Source of the DNA: CAVTYH01 sp963738835
Lineage (GTDB): Bacteria; Planctomycetota; Planctomycetia; Pirellulales; JADZDJ01
DNA length: 64,000 nt
Direction of reading: 5' to 3'
Assembly: GCA_963738835.1 (NCBI GenBank)
Contig: CAVTYH010000003.1
Coordinates: 1 to 64,000, forward strand
The notes under the pieces were generated by a model. The model ran no database searches. It saw only the letters and a program-made list of their open reading frames with translations, and was not told the origin of the DNA. Positions 19,601-30,591 of the stretch are shown here, in pieces. The stretch's first letter is position 1, and every line of letters starts with the position of its first letter. The position numbers and the translations under genes were made by a program.

Positions 19601-22600
19601 GGCCAATAGCATCGCCAGGGCTTTTCGCCACGGCGAAGTAGATTCTTCCGATCGTACCCAGGCACGCAGTTCGCGCTCCAAATCGTCCGGTCGATCGAGC
19701 GCCACCAGCATTTGGAATTTCGTGGCCCGCCACGTCGCCGCGGTATCGGCCTCTTGTTCGATTCCAGCGTCGATATATTTGAGCACGCGATTGATCGTCG
19801 GCGGCTGGGCGTTGCGGCGCGCCGCCAGATTCATCACCGTCGTGAAAGCCCGGCTGCGCAGCACGGCGTCGAAGAATTCGCTGCGAATTTTGGCGCTGAG
19901 CGGCTCGGGGGTCATTTCCAGGGCGGCCGCCTCATCGATTTCCTTCGGTCTGGCTGGAACTTCCCCCAACACTTGCCAGCAGAATTCCTTGATCTGCGGA
20001 AAATTCTGATTCAACTGCACATCGAGATAAGCCTTTTCCATTTTCAGCCACGGCGAAAGCGGAACGGACGCTTTTTCCACTTCCGCGCCAAGCCTTTCCG
20101 CGACCGCAGTCTTCGCGGCTTTGGCAAACTCGATTTTCTTTTCCATCAGCTGTGTGCGGGTCAGCTCGTCGGTCTTGCCCTGGTCGTGCAACTCTTCGTC
20201 GGCGTGAGCTTGTCGGCCGGCGATCATCGCATCCACGAGCCGATACAGTGCCGGCACTTCTGCCGTCAGCACGTCTGCCGGCTCGTCCGAATCGGTCAAC
20301 CTAGGCAGCAGGGTGAACGCTTCTTTCTCGTTTTCCTCGGTCCATTTGCGGCCGATGAGTGTCTCGAACAACGCACTAATGTACGACAGCTTGAATTCCT
20401 TCGGTCCCGCCTCGATGCGCTCGCGCAAGAACGGCAACAATTCGCTGTCGCTGAAGCGAGCACCGTAAATGTTCTGCAACGACTGGCTGAGGCTATTCTT
20501 ATCGTCTTTGTTGTCGGTCTTGGTCCAGCGCACGTGCAGTTGATCGGCGGTCTTTTTCCACACGCCCGCAGGAATCTCGCCGGCGTCCAATTGCTTGCGG
20601 TCACCAATCGGCTCGGCCAATTCAATACGGCCCGAGAGCGACCAACTGATGAAACTGCTAATTTGCTCCGGCGAAAGCTTCTCCAAATCGGTTTGCAAGA
20701 GCGACAGTACGAAACCGCGGAACCGATCGCCGGCAGTGCTTTGGAAAAAGCGATAATCGTTGACAATCCTGTTGACGAGGTCGAACCGATCTTTTTGTCG
20801 GGCGAAGAACCGCGCGGCCTCGACAAGTGGCTCAATCCAACGCTCGTTGATTTGATTATTGGATGGCAGCCCATAAACATTACCTTGCGCGAACGAAATC
20901 GCCACGTCGAGCTTCGCTCGTTGAGCCGGCGACAGCTTGCCCTCGATTTGCGATTCTTTGAGCCATATCTCTGCCAGCTCGCTGGCGTCGTCCAGCTTGT
21001 CGTTGTACACCAAGGCCGAGAGATGCTGAGTGTAGGCCGATTGATATTCCGGCCGGCGGGCAATCCAATCGGTCGTGAATTTCAGCAAGTCTTCCCAACA
21101 GGCCTGGCTGCGATAAAGCTCGGCGTAGGCGCTTCGCAAACTCTCATCAGTGGAGTTGTCAAACTCGATGTCGCGATCGAGCTGCTTTTGCAGCCACGCA
21201 TAAGCGGCGTCAGCTTTGCCCGCCTGAAGCAAATGCTGGGCGTAATCGGTCTGCCGGCCGATTTCCCACGGCGACTGTTCCGCCAGTTTTCCGCGCAGCG
21301 CCAGTGCATCTTCGCTGCGACCGAGCGCGTCGTAACAACTGAGCAATTGCTCCTGCCAGCGAATTTTCGCTCGCAAGTCTTCCGGCTGGCGGTCATAGAC
21401 CGGCTGCAGAATATTGACGAATTCCAATTGCTCGGCGGGACTAGCGACGCCGCGCGATTGGCCGATGATGAACTCGGCCACAAACATTTCATCCTGCTGC
21501 TTGCCGGCGGCCAGCTTACGGGCTTCATCGAGCAGCCGCAGCCGGGCTTCGTCATTGCGGCGGATGGTTTGCATGACGGTAGTCCGAATCCAACGCACGC
21601 CGGGCTTGTCGGCCGCCAGTTTTTCCGCGTCGTCGAGTTGCGTGAATAGCTCATCCCATTGCTGGATGAGACAGTTGTAGAGCATCATCGTAATGCGGTC
21701 GTCGAAATCGGCCGAGCCGTCCGCCACGCGCTGCGCGCAACCTTCAGCGTCGGCCCGGGCAAGTGGACGAACTGTGCTTTCGCCTTCGCGACCAACTCGG
21801 CATCAATTCGCGCACGGTATTTGTCTTGGTCCAGCGATGTGATCTCAAACTTGGTTTCCGACGTTTTGCGCCCTTCGGCATCGGTCGTAACCACGCTGTG
21901 GGCCCACCAAGAGCCGCCGATTTCGACGAAGTCAGAGAATGTTGTGGTGCTGTTGACTTTGCCGTCGTCGAGCGATTCGTACTTGAGCAGCACATGCCGC
22001 GCGGTGTCGATCAAATAGCGCAGATCGGTCTTCGAGCCTTTCAAAGTCAAAACGAGTCGCGTCTGGTTCTTACCTGCTAGTTCTACTTTCGCCTGATAAT
22101 TGCGATACGCCTCGTGCAGCGGCGAGAGCGAAAAATCGCCCAACCCCAGCGGCGGGGTTTTCAAATCGCCGGGATACGACTTTCGTTTGCGCCCAGCAGA
22201 AACGCCAGCGAATAAATGCCGCGCTGTTTTTCGTTGCAGTAGTCGATCAAAGTTTGGGCGTTCGGATCCAGCCCACGGGTGAGCCACCCTGTTGGCGAAT
22301 AGAGCGCCAGATCGCGGTGCTGCGATGTCGTGCGTTTCCAGCGTGGGTCGAACGTTTCGTTGGTGCGACGCAGCTCGATGCCGCCGTCCAGCTTCCAGAG
22401 CGATTCCAGCCGCAATAGGCTCTTCGACAGGGCGACGGCGTCGTCGGGCCAATCGCGCGGCGCGGTTCGCTTCGAAGTTTCCGCGTTGAGCTTCGACGGA
22501 TCGCGCGGCGGACCTGCCACCGGCGGGAACAAAGTGTTGACCCACGTAGTGTAATCGGGCTGGTTGTACCTGTAGGGCGAGTTCCACGAGTACGGCAATC

Positions 22601-25600
22601 GCTTGCCAGCCATAGTGTATTCGCGGCCGCTGCTTCGCCACCCCAAGCCCGGAAGCTCGGCCGCCGCCATTTCGAAATTCTCTTTTGAAACGCCGTTGAT
22701 GCTGATGTCGGAAATGCTGCGGCGGTTGTTCCAGAAATGAATATCGCCTTGTAACGATTCGGAGGAATCGACCATCCCAGATTCGAATTTATATCCGGCT
22801 TGTGGCCCATCGAATCCGCCAAATGGCGCTAACGGCTGGGCAGCTGACATTGCCTGTCCTGGGCCCAGTTGCATCGGCATGCCGAAGCTGATGCCGTCGT
22901 CAGCCAGTGCATCTTTGCCTAGATCCAAACCGTGTGTGCGGCTCTCGCTGAAATCCGTTGCGCTGTTGGCCAGCTGGCGGTACAAGCTTGTGGTGTCATC
23001 GAATAACTGGAGGGATCCCCCGCCGAATCTGCCACCGCCGCCGCCTTCGAGGCCGCCGCCCATCGGACCACGGACCACGCCACTGGTGGTTATCAGACTT
23101 CCGCCGCTCCATTCATGCACCTCCTGGGTTTGCGATACGATCAGACTTAAATGCGTATCGAAACCCTCAATCGTGCCTGACCCCCCGGCGTCCGACCAAC
23201 TTTGCGGCGAAATGGTCGTGGTAATCAAGTCAATGAGGGAATCGAAATCGGCCTGATTTACACTTTGTGCGCCGCGGAAGGCCGGAAGTCTTCTCGGATA
23301 GTTTTGAGCGCGCTGCTGGAAAATCTGCGCGTCGCGGCCTAAACCCGATAAATTCCGCAGCACTTGCTGCCGCATGCCGATCCGCCAATCGCCGGCGCGT
23401 TTCATTTGCTGTTGCCGCAGTTCGTAATTGGCGTTGTCGCGGCCTTCGGCAAAGAATCGTTCGCCGTCGCGCATTTCGAAACGGCGCTTCACGCCAAAGC
23501 GATCTCGATCGGCGTCTGATTCCAATACCAACAGCGACGTGTACGGCGTGATGATGTGAAACTGCTCGGACAGCGAAATAATTTCATCGCGAATCGCCTG
23601 GCTCGTGCCTTGTTGCAGCAAATGATCGAGATGCGCCCGGGCCCAAAGTCGCGGAATGAACGAGTTCCCCTTTTCGGCGTCTTTCAGATCGATTTTGGCG
23701 GCATAACGGATCGGTTCGCTGCCCAGTTTACCGGTCACGACGACTTCGCCTTGCTGATCTTGACCCGTCGGCAAATAGCGACCAACGAGAATTTGCTGAG
23801 TGCCGGCGGGTACTTGCGGCAGCGTGTCGGGATAGACGGCGGCCACTTTCAGACCGCGGAATTCGACATGCAGATCGCGCAAGCCGGGCTGGGCGATTTC
23901 GTTCAGCAGTTCTTTGGCGACGGCCTGCGGCGTTTGGTCGCCGGTGATGCTGCGGACCGAACCGTGACCAACCGCGGCAATGCCTTTGAGCACGGTGGCG
24001 TCGTAGGTGTTGCCAACGGTAACGGCGTGGAATTGAACGGGTGAAGGGGTGAAGGGGTGAAGGGGTGAGGGATTTTCACTGCCGCCTTCCGCCTTCCGCC
24101 TTCCGCTTTCCACTTGATCCCTCTCACCCCCGACCCCTCTCTCGCCAGGGGTGAGGGGAGAATCCATCAAACGGCCCAGTTTTTTCACGAACGAATTCGG
24201 ATCGCTTTCGCCGGCGGTGACGATGCCGTCGCCGATGTAGACGATTTGCGCCCCGGCCGGCGCTTTTTTCAGCACTGCTTCAAACGCTTTATCCAGATTC
24301 GTCCAGCCCAGCGAACCGCGGTTGTCCAAGAATTCGCGAGCCTTGGCGATGTTCTCGGCCGTGGCTTGCATCGCTTCCGGCGAAGCCCAAACGGTTTCGA
24401 CATCGGTGGCCGCCAGCCAGAAGCGATCTTTTTCGCCCAACGATGAAAGTACCGTCGCCACAAATTCGGCCTGCTGTTTGAGCTTCTCGCCGTCCATCGA
24501 GGCCGAGGTGTCGCACAGCAGCACGAGCTCCAACGGCTTGCCGTCGGGCAGCACTTCGCGCTGCCAGTTGCCCTCGCGTCCTGGCGGCATCAGTTGCAAA
24601 AGGAAATAACCATCGTCGCTGCGGCGATGCGGAATCACCACCACATCGGAAGTGCGGTTCTCGATTTCGCACACCACTTCAAAATCTCGATCGGGCGTGT
24701 ATTCCTGGGCCACGAAATCGAGCTGCGCCGAATGCTGCGTTTGTTCCGTGCGCACCGAGTGCGTCGGGCAGGTCACGCTCTTCAGCGGCAGCGCCGAATT
24801 CACTTGGACCGATAACGACAGTTCCCGCAGCGGCTTGGTGCGCAGCAAATCGCTCCGCAAACCGTAGCTGTACCGATAGCGATTTCCCCGCAGCGGCAGC
24901 ACTTGGGTGTAGACGATTTTGATGCGTTTTTCCGACCACGCTTCGATCGGAAACACGCGGGCTTTGAACAAATTGCCGGCGGTCCATTCCAACAGGCCGG
25001 GGTCTTTTTTCTCGCGGAGAATCGTCTCATAGATTTCGCGCGCCCGTTGTTTTTCGACCACGTCGGCTTCGATTAAATCGTTGCCGATCCACATGCCGAA
25101 GCCGCTGATCGACGCATCGGCCGGCAAGCGGAAAATAGAATACGCCTTCCAGCCGGCCGGGCGTGTGATTCACGAACGATTCTTCGATGGTGGTGCGAGC
25201 AATCTGATCGCGAATTTCAACGTTGACTTTGTGATAACCGACGGTGAGCGGCTCGTTGCGGCCATCGGGCAGCTTGACGATGAGCGAGCCCAGCGATTCG
25301 TTGCTCGAAGTGCCTTCGAAACCTTCGAGCCAGCGCGGCGATTTCGCAACCTCAACCAGTTTTTCGTTCCGATCGACACGCACCAATTGTTTACCGGCTG
25401 ACGTGAATTTTTGGCTGCCGGTGTGTGGGGCCAAAAGTTCGAAACTCTGAACCCTCTCCTCCGGGGAGAGGGCAGGGTGAGGGGCTGCCTCTTTTTCAGA
25501 AGCACCCTCACCTCGGCCCTCTTCCTGAGGGAGAGGGAGAATTTTTGGCAAATTCACTTGCGCTTCGCCGGTGTGCAGCCGCGCTTGCGTCGGCGAAATG

Positions 25601-26718
25601 CACTCTAGCAACGTGCCCGGACCGAGGATCAGTTCAACCTCGGACGACAGTCTCGCCTTTACCGCGTTGGCACCCCGCAAATCGGTGCGCAGCCAATCGC
25701 CGGGTTTCAGCGGCATGGCCGGACTGATGGGTGTCCAACGCTGCGCCAGTGCGGGGCGCAGCACAACCAATCCCTGCGCATCGACGATCTTGCCGATTCG
25801 CCCGTCGTCGGTCAGCGATTTGGCGACGACGAACTTCGATTCATCCACCGGTGGGTTCATCGCCACCAATTGCAATTCCGTCAGCGGCGGCCCAACGTGC
25901 AGCGGCTTGTCGGCCGGATTGGCGATGATGCCCACCAGTTCGCCAGTCTCCACATCGGCAAATGCTTCGATGCGAAGTCGACCAGCACTGCCCGGCAAAT
26001 CAGCCCGGTATACAAAACACTTGCGATTCGCGTATTCGGTTTGCTCGGCAGGCTCAGCAGTGAGCAACGGGTTGGCGTCTTTTACGCCGACTTCCAACAG
26101 GCCCAGCAAATCGATTTGATGCTGCGGATCGATGAACCACGGCGAATCGCTGGAGGCCGCGGTGTTGGCCGACTCGTCGATTTTCCACAGCCGCGAACCT
26201 TGCGCGATGCGATACCGCTGCGGTGAATCTTCGAACCGCACTAATCCCGGTGCGCGGACCCAAACTTGGGCCGCTTGACCATCTTTCGTGACGCGCAGTT
26301 CCAACGTTTTGGCCGCCCGCAGATTTTCGAGCACCTTTGAGAACGGTGCGCCGCTAACAGCATTGTGCGAAGACAAATTCAGGCCGATTGCAACAACCGC
26401 TGCCGTCGCTGCCAGCGCCGCAATTCCACGCACGGCGAGAGTGATCATGCGAGACCTCGCAAGTTGCTCCCCTCTCCCCTCGCGGGAGAGGGGCTGGGGG
26501 TGAGGGGGTGCAGCAGAATTGTCATTCGCTTCAATCCGTTCCGTACCCAGACCGAATTCTTCCAACGTGCGCTGCCGAATCTCCGCTAGTCGCGCCGCAT
26601 CTGGCGCCAGCGCATCGGCATCAATTCCGCGCAGCAGCGAAATCAGCCGATTTTCATCGACCTCCGGCAACTGATTTTCATTCTGTGGCTGATCGTTATT
26701 CATGGCTGCATCATTCAT
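16691..26718 (-). CDS. Giant membrane protein: FecR-like, VIT, vWA and TPR superhelix (~3,340 residues, three frame switches)
   Basis: The ATG at 26716-26718 overlaps the sigma-factor stop (ATGA). In order: a cytoplasmic segment of about 80 residues; one membrane helix (MITLAVRGIAALAATAAVVA); a LolA-like domain; a FecR-like domain (LVVLRPALAQRWTPISPAMP to LILGPGTLLE); a VIT domain (VNVEIRDQIARTTIEESFVN, KARVFPIEAWSEKRIKIVYT); a vWA domain with MIDAS DTSAS (about 24500-24530) and IGDGIVTAGE; a long linker; a second LolA-like domain (about 22140-21750); and roughly 1,650 residues of TPR-like helices to the stop. Frame switches at about 25125 (an extra T inside the VIT domain), 22180 and 21735 each restore continuous sequence. 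Three repeat blocks sit in frame. It is probably membrane-anchored with most of its mass periplasmic, and possibly the anti-sigma partner. Confidence 0.8.
24041..24160. repeat. Tandem heptads plus palindromic repeat inside the vWA region
   Basis: GGTGAAG-type units repeat four times (24041-24068) and TTCCGCC-type units four times (24082-24112). A CCCTCAC.../...GTGAGGGG palindrome follows at 24119-24160. All are read in frame by the giant gene, giving SPLTPGERG, GRRKAEGG and SPLHPFTPSP between the vWA helix and the strand FHAVTVG. Confidence 0.8.
25452..25540. repeat. Inverted pair of palindromic repeats inside the FecR-VIT linker
   Basis: CCCTCTCC-TCC-GGGGAGAGGG with tail CAGGGTGAGGGG (25452-25484) faces a reverse-oriented copy (25504-25540). 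The giant gene reads through both in frame as PLPQEEGRGEG and HPALSPEER. Confidence 0.85.
26469..26508. repeat. Palindromic repeat inside the N-terminal cytoplasmic segment of the giant gene
   Basis: CCCCTCTCCC-CTC-GCGGGAGAGGGG followed by CTGGGGGTGAGGG. It is read in frame as HPQPLSREGRGEQ just before the membrane helix. Confidence 0.85.
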
Positions 26719-27350
26719 ACTTGCTTCTCTGTCACGGACCGTTTCGCGGCGGCAATTCGATTGGCCGGGCTGTCCGCCGCCTTGGTCATAAACTCAAACT
26801 TCAAGCGAAATTCCTGCCGCGCTCGCGCCAATTTCGATTTGATTGCTTCGACGGAACCGCCGAATTGCACCGACATCTTTGCCAGGCTGCGATCGTCCAA
26901 ATACTTCGCCGTCAGCAGCGCCGTATAGTCAACCGAGAGTTCGGCAAGCACACTGCGCACAAAATCGGCAATGTCGCGCGCTTCGCCGGAAGCCTTCGCC
27001 GCTTGGCCGTCGAGTAGGTGACCAAAATCGATGTCGCCCGACTCGGCCAACTGCTGCAAACGTGCTTGCCGATTCGCCTGCCGCCAGTGGGCCAACACCC
27101 GGTGATGAGTAATTCCGGCCAGCCAACTCCACAGCGTTCCACGTTTGGCATCAAACTGCCGGGCCGATCTCGCCGCATCCATAAATGTTTCTTGCACCAC
27201 GTCGCCAATCGCCGCCGCATTTGGCCCCAGCAGCCGCGCGACGTACCGCCAGACATCCACGCTGTAACCGTCGTACAGCCTGGCCCAAGCGTCCCGGCTT
27301 CCATCGCGAAGCCCGCGGATTACGGCAAGTTGCTCGTGCTCATCCAGCAA
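26715..27350 (-). CDS. ECF-type RNA polymerase sigma factor
   Basis: 211 residues. Region 2 is visible as ARLYDGYSVDVWRYVARLLG, VVQETFMDAARSA and RGTLWSWLAGITHHRVLAHW; region 4 as LTAKYLDDRSLAKMSVQFGG and SVEAIKSKLARARQEF. It would direct RNA polymerase to a dedicated promoter set. The start is a TTG at 27350 without a clear Shine-Dalgarno and with an in-frame stop upstream; no ATG fits. The stop overlaps the start of the giant VIT/vWA gene (ATGA), indicating translational coupling. That arrangement is typical of ECF sigma factors with a membrane-bound regulator, though no zinc-binding anti-sigma motif is visible in the partner. Confidence 0.93.
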   Translation of the reverse strand: MLDEHEQLAVIRGLRDGSRDAWARLYDGYSVDVWRYVARLLGPNAAAIGDVVQETFMDAARSARQFDAKRGTLWSWLAGITHHRVLAHWRQANRQARLQQLAESGDIDFGHLLDGQAAKASGEARDIADFVRSVLAELSVDYTALLTAKYLDDRSLAKMSVQFGGSVEAIKSKLARARQEFRLKFEFMTKAADSPANRIAAAKRSVTEKQV

Positions 27351-27506
27351 GGGTGCGTCTCGTGTGTGCTGGCCGATACTCTAAGAGTAGTTGATGTTGA
27401 GACGCCTGAAAGTGTCGGATAATTCCCCGGTGCACTATTTTTTGAGTAATCTACCAGAATCCTTTAAGATATCGGCGGTATCTCGCGGTTATGAGGTGAA
27501 CTCCAT
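27351..27506. promoter_or_regulatory. Divergent promoter region with palindrome
   Basis: The shared upstream region of the sigma factor (minus) and the exported protein (plus). ACTCT-A-AGAGT at 27378-27388 is a short dyad 28 bp from the sigma start and might be an operator. I cannot place -35/-10 boxes with confidence. Confidence 0.3.
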
Positions 27507-29002
27507 ATGCCAATAAATATGTTGGTGAAGCATTCGATTCTGCGCAATCGGGCACATGTTCGTTCGATGTGGCAATGGGGGTCGTCTTTCTGCAATGCGA
27601 TGGTTTTCGTGATGTTTTTGGGGTCAGCAACAAACGCTGTTGCCCAAACAATTCCTGATCGGTCTGCGATCGGTGACGAACGGCAAACTGCAGTTTTATC
27701 TGGAACGGTTCGGTCCGAAGATGGCTCGCCGCTGGCTGACGCTGCAATTGTGGTGGAATCGGGGTTGCCGCGATCGGATATGGCGTTACTCACGTCCCGT
27801 TGTTATCCGGATTGCTTGAAATCGTGCTTTACTGACGAAGCCGGCAAGTTCGCAATTCAGGAACTGGACGATCGGCTGCTGTATCGATTGCGGATTGGGA
27901 AACAGGGGTACGAATCGAAATTGCTGGCCGATGTCGATCCGCAACACGGCGACATTGCGATTCGCCTTTCTCCAGCGCGCTTCTTCAGCGCGGATTCTGG
28001 AGTGGCGACTTTTAAGTGGACAAGTAATGGACGCGGATAATAAGCCGATTCCCGCGGCGCTCGTGATTCCCCGTGGTTTTACGGAGGGTGATCGGGGTGA
28101 ACTTGGGCCCATGGAAAAGATGGCATCGGTTCAAGTCACCGACCGAGAAGGAAAGTTTCAAATTGTCACTGCCAGGCCGGTCGATTCGTTGGAACTTGAA
28201 GTGCGCGCCAAGGGGCTTGTACCGCAGTTGCTCAACGGTGTCCTAGTTCGCGGAAAGGAAACTCAGGTTTTGAATCTGCAGCGCGGAGTTTCTATCGCTG
28301 GCCGTGTGATGCACCAAGGAAAACCGCTGCCCGGTGTTGCCATCGGATTAGTCTGGACCGCCCGGCTTTCCGGCACTTATTGGGGACCATGGGAAGCCAT
28401 CACCGATGACGACGGCTGCTTCTCGATGGCCCACGTGACAGCGGGGAAGCACGTCTATATGTATGGAAAAATGCGTAGCCTCAAGGATGTTGGCGCGATT
28501 GCACCGATCGAATTGACAACTGGCGCCGACGAGAGTGTATTGAGAATTGATGACATTACCGTTGGTGCCGGTCACAAAGTCTCAGGCCACATTCTGCTGA
28601 GCGATGGCAGGCCGCTTCCGCCGGGTTCACGACTAAATTTAGCGGCGCACGAGCTTTGGGATCATCAGGAGATGCCACTGCCGCCGGACGGCAGTTTCGA
28701 AATTAAAGGTGTGCCGCCATGGGTCTGCGGCATCCAAGTGACCGTTCCGTCATCACAGGGCAACTCGCGGTCTGCATATCATCTGTCGGCGCTGAAATCG
28801 CAGCCTGGATCCAACGAACGGCTGGATATTACTCGGCCGCGTTGATGTGGACACCGAGTTGACCGTTCCAATGGAGCCCGGTGAGCCGAAGATCAACGGG
28901 TGGCCCAACAGTGCGCCTGAAGTGGCGTTGTTAAAAGCCAAACTGGATAAACTGAAGTCCAGCCCACTGCGGGGAGTTCCTACCGGCGCGGACGGCAAGT
29001 GA
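27507..29002 (+). CDS. Exported protein with carboxypeptidase-regulatory-like domains, two frame switches
   Basis: The ATG at 27507 follows GAGGTG. The N-terminus has a signal-like hydrophobic stretch (FCNAMVFVMFLGSATNAVAQ). Repeated Ig-like/carboxypeptidase regulatory units follow: LSGTVRSEDGSPLADAAIVV, LSGQVMDADNKPIPAALVIP, IAGRVMHQGKPLPGVAI and VSGHILLSDGRPLPPGSRLN. The frame changes near 27975-28010 and again near 28838. After the second, the sequence continues as VDVDTELTVPMEPGEP to the stop at 29000-29002, about 498 residues in total. Such domains are common in planctomycete extracellular proteins and may bind polymer or protein. It is divergent from the sigma factor gene and may be one of its targets. 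Confidence 0.75.
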
Positions 29003-29042
29003 CCGATCCGCGCGATACTTTGAAGTATCAAACAGAAGCTCC

Positions 29043-29914
29043 TCAGCGCGGCAAGCGGCGAGAGTGCTTGTGAGCCGATCGTGTTGAGCTTGCCGGCTCC
29101 GGCTCGCTCTCGGTCAGAAAATCGACGACCAAGCGGTTGATGAGCTTGGCCCGTTCGATTTGTGGGGCGTGTCCACAGTCGGGAATGACAACGGTGCGGA
29201 CATGCGGCAAACCTTCGGCCGCGGAGATCGCTTCTTGCGGATCGATAATGCGGTCTTCGCCGCCGACTACCAGCAAGGTCGGCTGCGTCAAATCCGCTAG
29301 GCGATTCCGGATGGAATGTTTTTTCGTACTTTGCACCGTTCGCAGCATGCCTTGCCGCCAGCGGCGATTGGCGAACTGGCTGCGGAAGTAATCGGTAATG
29401 GCCGGATTCAAACCCACTGGTTTGTGAAACACGCTATGCACCACCGCATCGGAATTGCCGCGGCGCACGCCTTCGATAATCGGCAGTTGTTCTTTTTCGC
29501 CCAGACCTGATGGGGCTAGCAGCGCGAGTCGTGAAACTTGCTCGGGATAGCGGCGCTGAACTCGACCGCAATCTTGCCACCCATGCTGTTGGCTACCAGG
29601 CTGTACGGTGGGGTTTGCACGAATGAATCGAGATAGATTCGCAGTTGCTCAACCAGATAATCGATGTCGATCGGCAGCTTATCGTCAATTCGCCGATGGA
29701 TTTCCGCCCCTTCGTACGCCAAGATGTTCGGCGTATGCACATCGAACCGCCGCCGCCAGGTATCGACGTTGCAAAACCAACTTTCCGACTGTTCGGCCAG
29801 CCCATTGATGAGCACCAGCGGCGGACGGCGGCGATATCCCACGGCAGTGCCACGGCGCATCAGTCGTCGCATCCCGTGGATCAAAGGCTTCATGATTCGT
29901 CGTGCAGCGGTCAA
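29043..29914 (-). CDS. Alpha/beta hydrolase, one frame switch near 29548
   Basis: The N-terminal frame has PLVLINGLAEQSESWF (oxyanion region) and the nucleophile elbow VANSMGGKIAVEFSA. At about 29548 one missing base breaks the frame; the next frame continues as YPEQVSRLALLAPSGLG, the classic hydrolase motif, then QPTLLVVGGEDRIIDP (acid) and PDCGHAPQIERAKLIN (catalytic His). The total is about 290 residues, normal for the family. The start is a TTG at 29914; an ATG at 29893 is equally possible. The substrate is unknown. The gene converges on the exported protein gene. Confidence 0.85.
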
Positions 29915-30113
29915 CGTCTTCCCTGTCGAATTCGCTGATCGTCAGGCAGATTCAAATTAGAGTTCATCGGCACACCGCTGGGCAATCGTTTCGCCGATAT
30001 CAGTTGGGCAGGTACAGAGCATTATCCTCAAAGGGGGGCAAAACGGGCAATAGCCGTCGCCGTGAAATTTTCCAAAATGCCCCGCAAAAACTACGTCGAA
30101 AAATAGGGCTGGG

Positions 30114-30350
30114 CTATTTGTGATAGCCAAGCGATTTCACCACACTCAGCATTTCTTCGTACGTGATGAAACGCCGCCGATGGGCCAGCTTGTAATGATC
30201 GATGGCCAACGCCATCTCGCGGGCATCGGGCGACAAGCTTTCGTGGCTGTTGGTGAACTGACGGCGTTCACGGCCTGGCGCGTCCGTATTGTTTTCATAA
30301 TTGCGGCGATCGACAAAGGGCGAGACCGACGATTCGACGACAGCGTTCAT
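30114..30350 (-). CDS. Small conserved planctomycete-type protein
   Basis: About 78 residues from the ATG at 30350, which has GGGAG eight bases upstream; the frame is open to 30443. The C-terminal half (LSPDAREMALAIDHYKLAHR, then RRFITYEEMLSVVKSLGYHK) has the highly charged helical look of a small regulatory protein. I recall similar sequences from planctomycetes but no function. There is no signal peptide or membrane segment. Confidence 0.65.
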   Translation of the reverse strand: MNAVVESSVSPFVDRRNYENNTDAPGRERRQFTNSHESLSPDAREMALAIDHYKLAHRRRFITYEEMLSVVKSLGYHK

Positions 30351-30540
30351 ACAAGCGGCTCCCGAAAAAGTGATTGCGGTGCTAGCCCAAGGCAACCGAT
30401 CGCATCGGATGCATTCCTGGCTCGCCGGAGTCAAATCACCCATGCAAATTTAGGTCGCCGCGTTGCGGTCGGCAAACATTGTGTTGCCATGCGGAACGGC
30501 CGATTGCCGGTTGTGCAGATTATGTCGGTCGCACCGTTGT

Positions 30541-30580
30541 TCCCTCTTCCCCTGGCAGGAGAGAGCGAAGGTGGGGGTGC
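30541..30580. repeat. Degenerate palindromic repeat, intergenic copy
   Basis: CCCTCTTCCCC-TGGC-AGGAGAGAG followed by GTGGGGGTG resembles the intragenic palindromes at 25452, 26469 and 43499 but is more decayed. It lies just past the stop of the TPR lipoprotein gene. Confidence 0.6.
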
Positions 30581-30591
30581 CCGGTCGCCGC

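Noticed and set aside
19712..21649. A 645-codon plus-strand frame opposite the TPR region
   Set aside because: It is antisense to clear TPR coding sequence and has no domain motif; long antisense frames are common at this GC content.
24041..24160. A CRISPR-like array from the repeated units
   Set aside because: The units are seven bases in direct tandem without spacers, and no cas genes are present.
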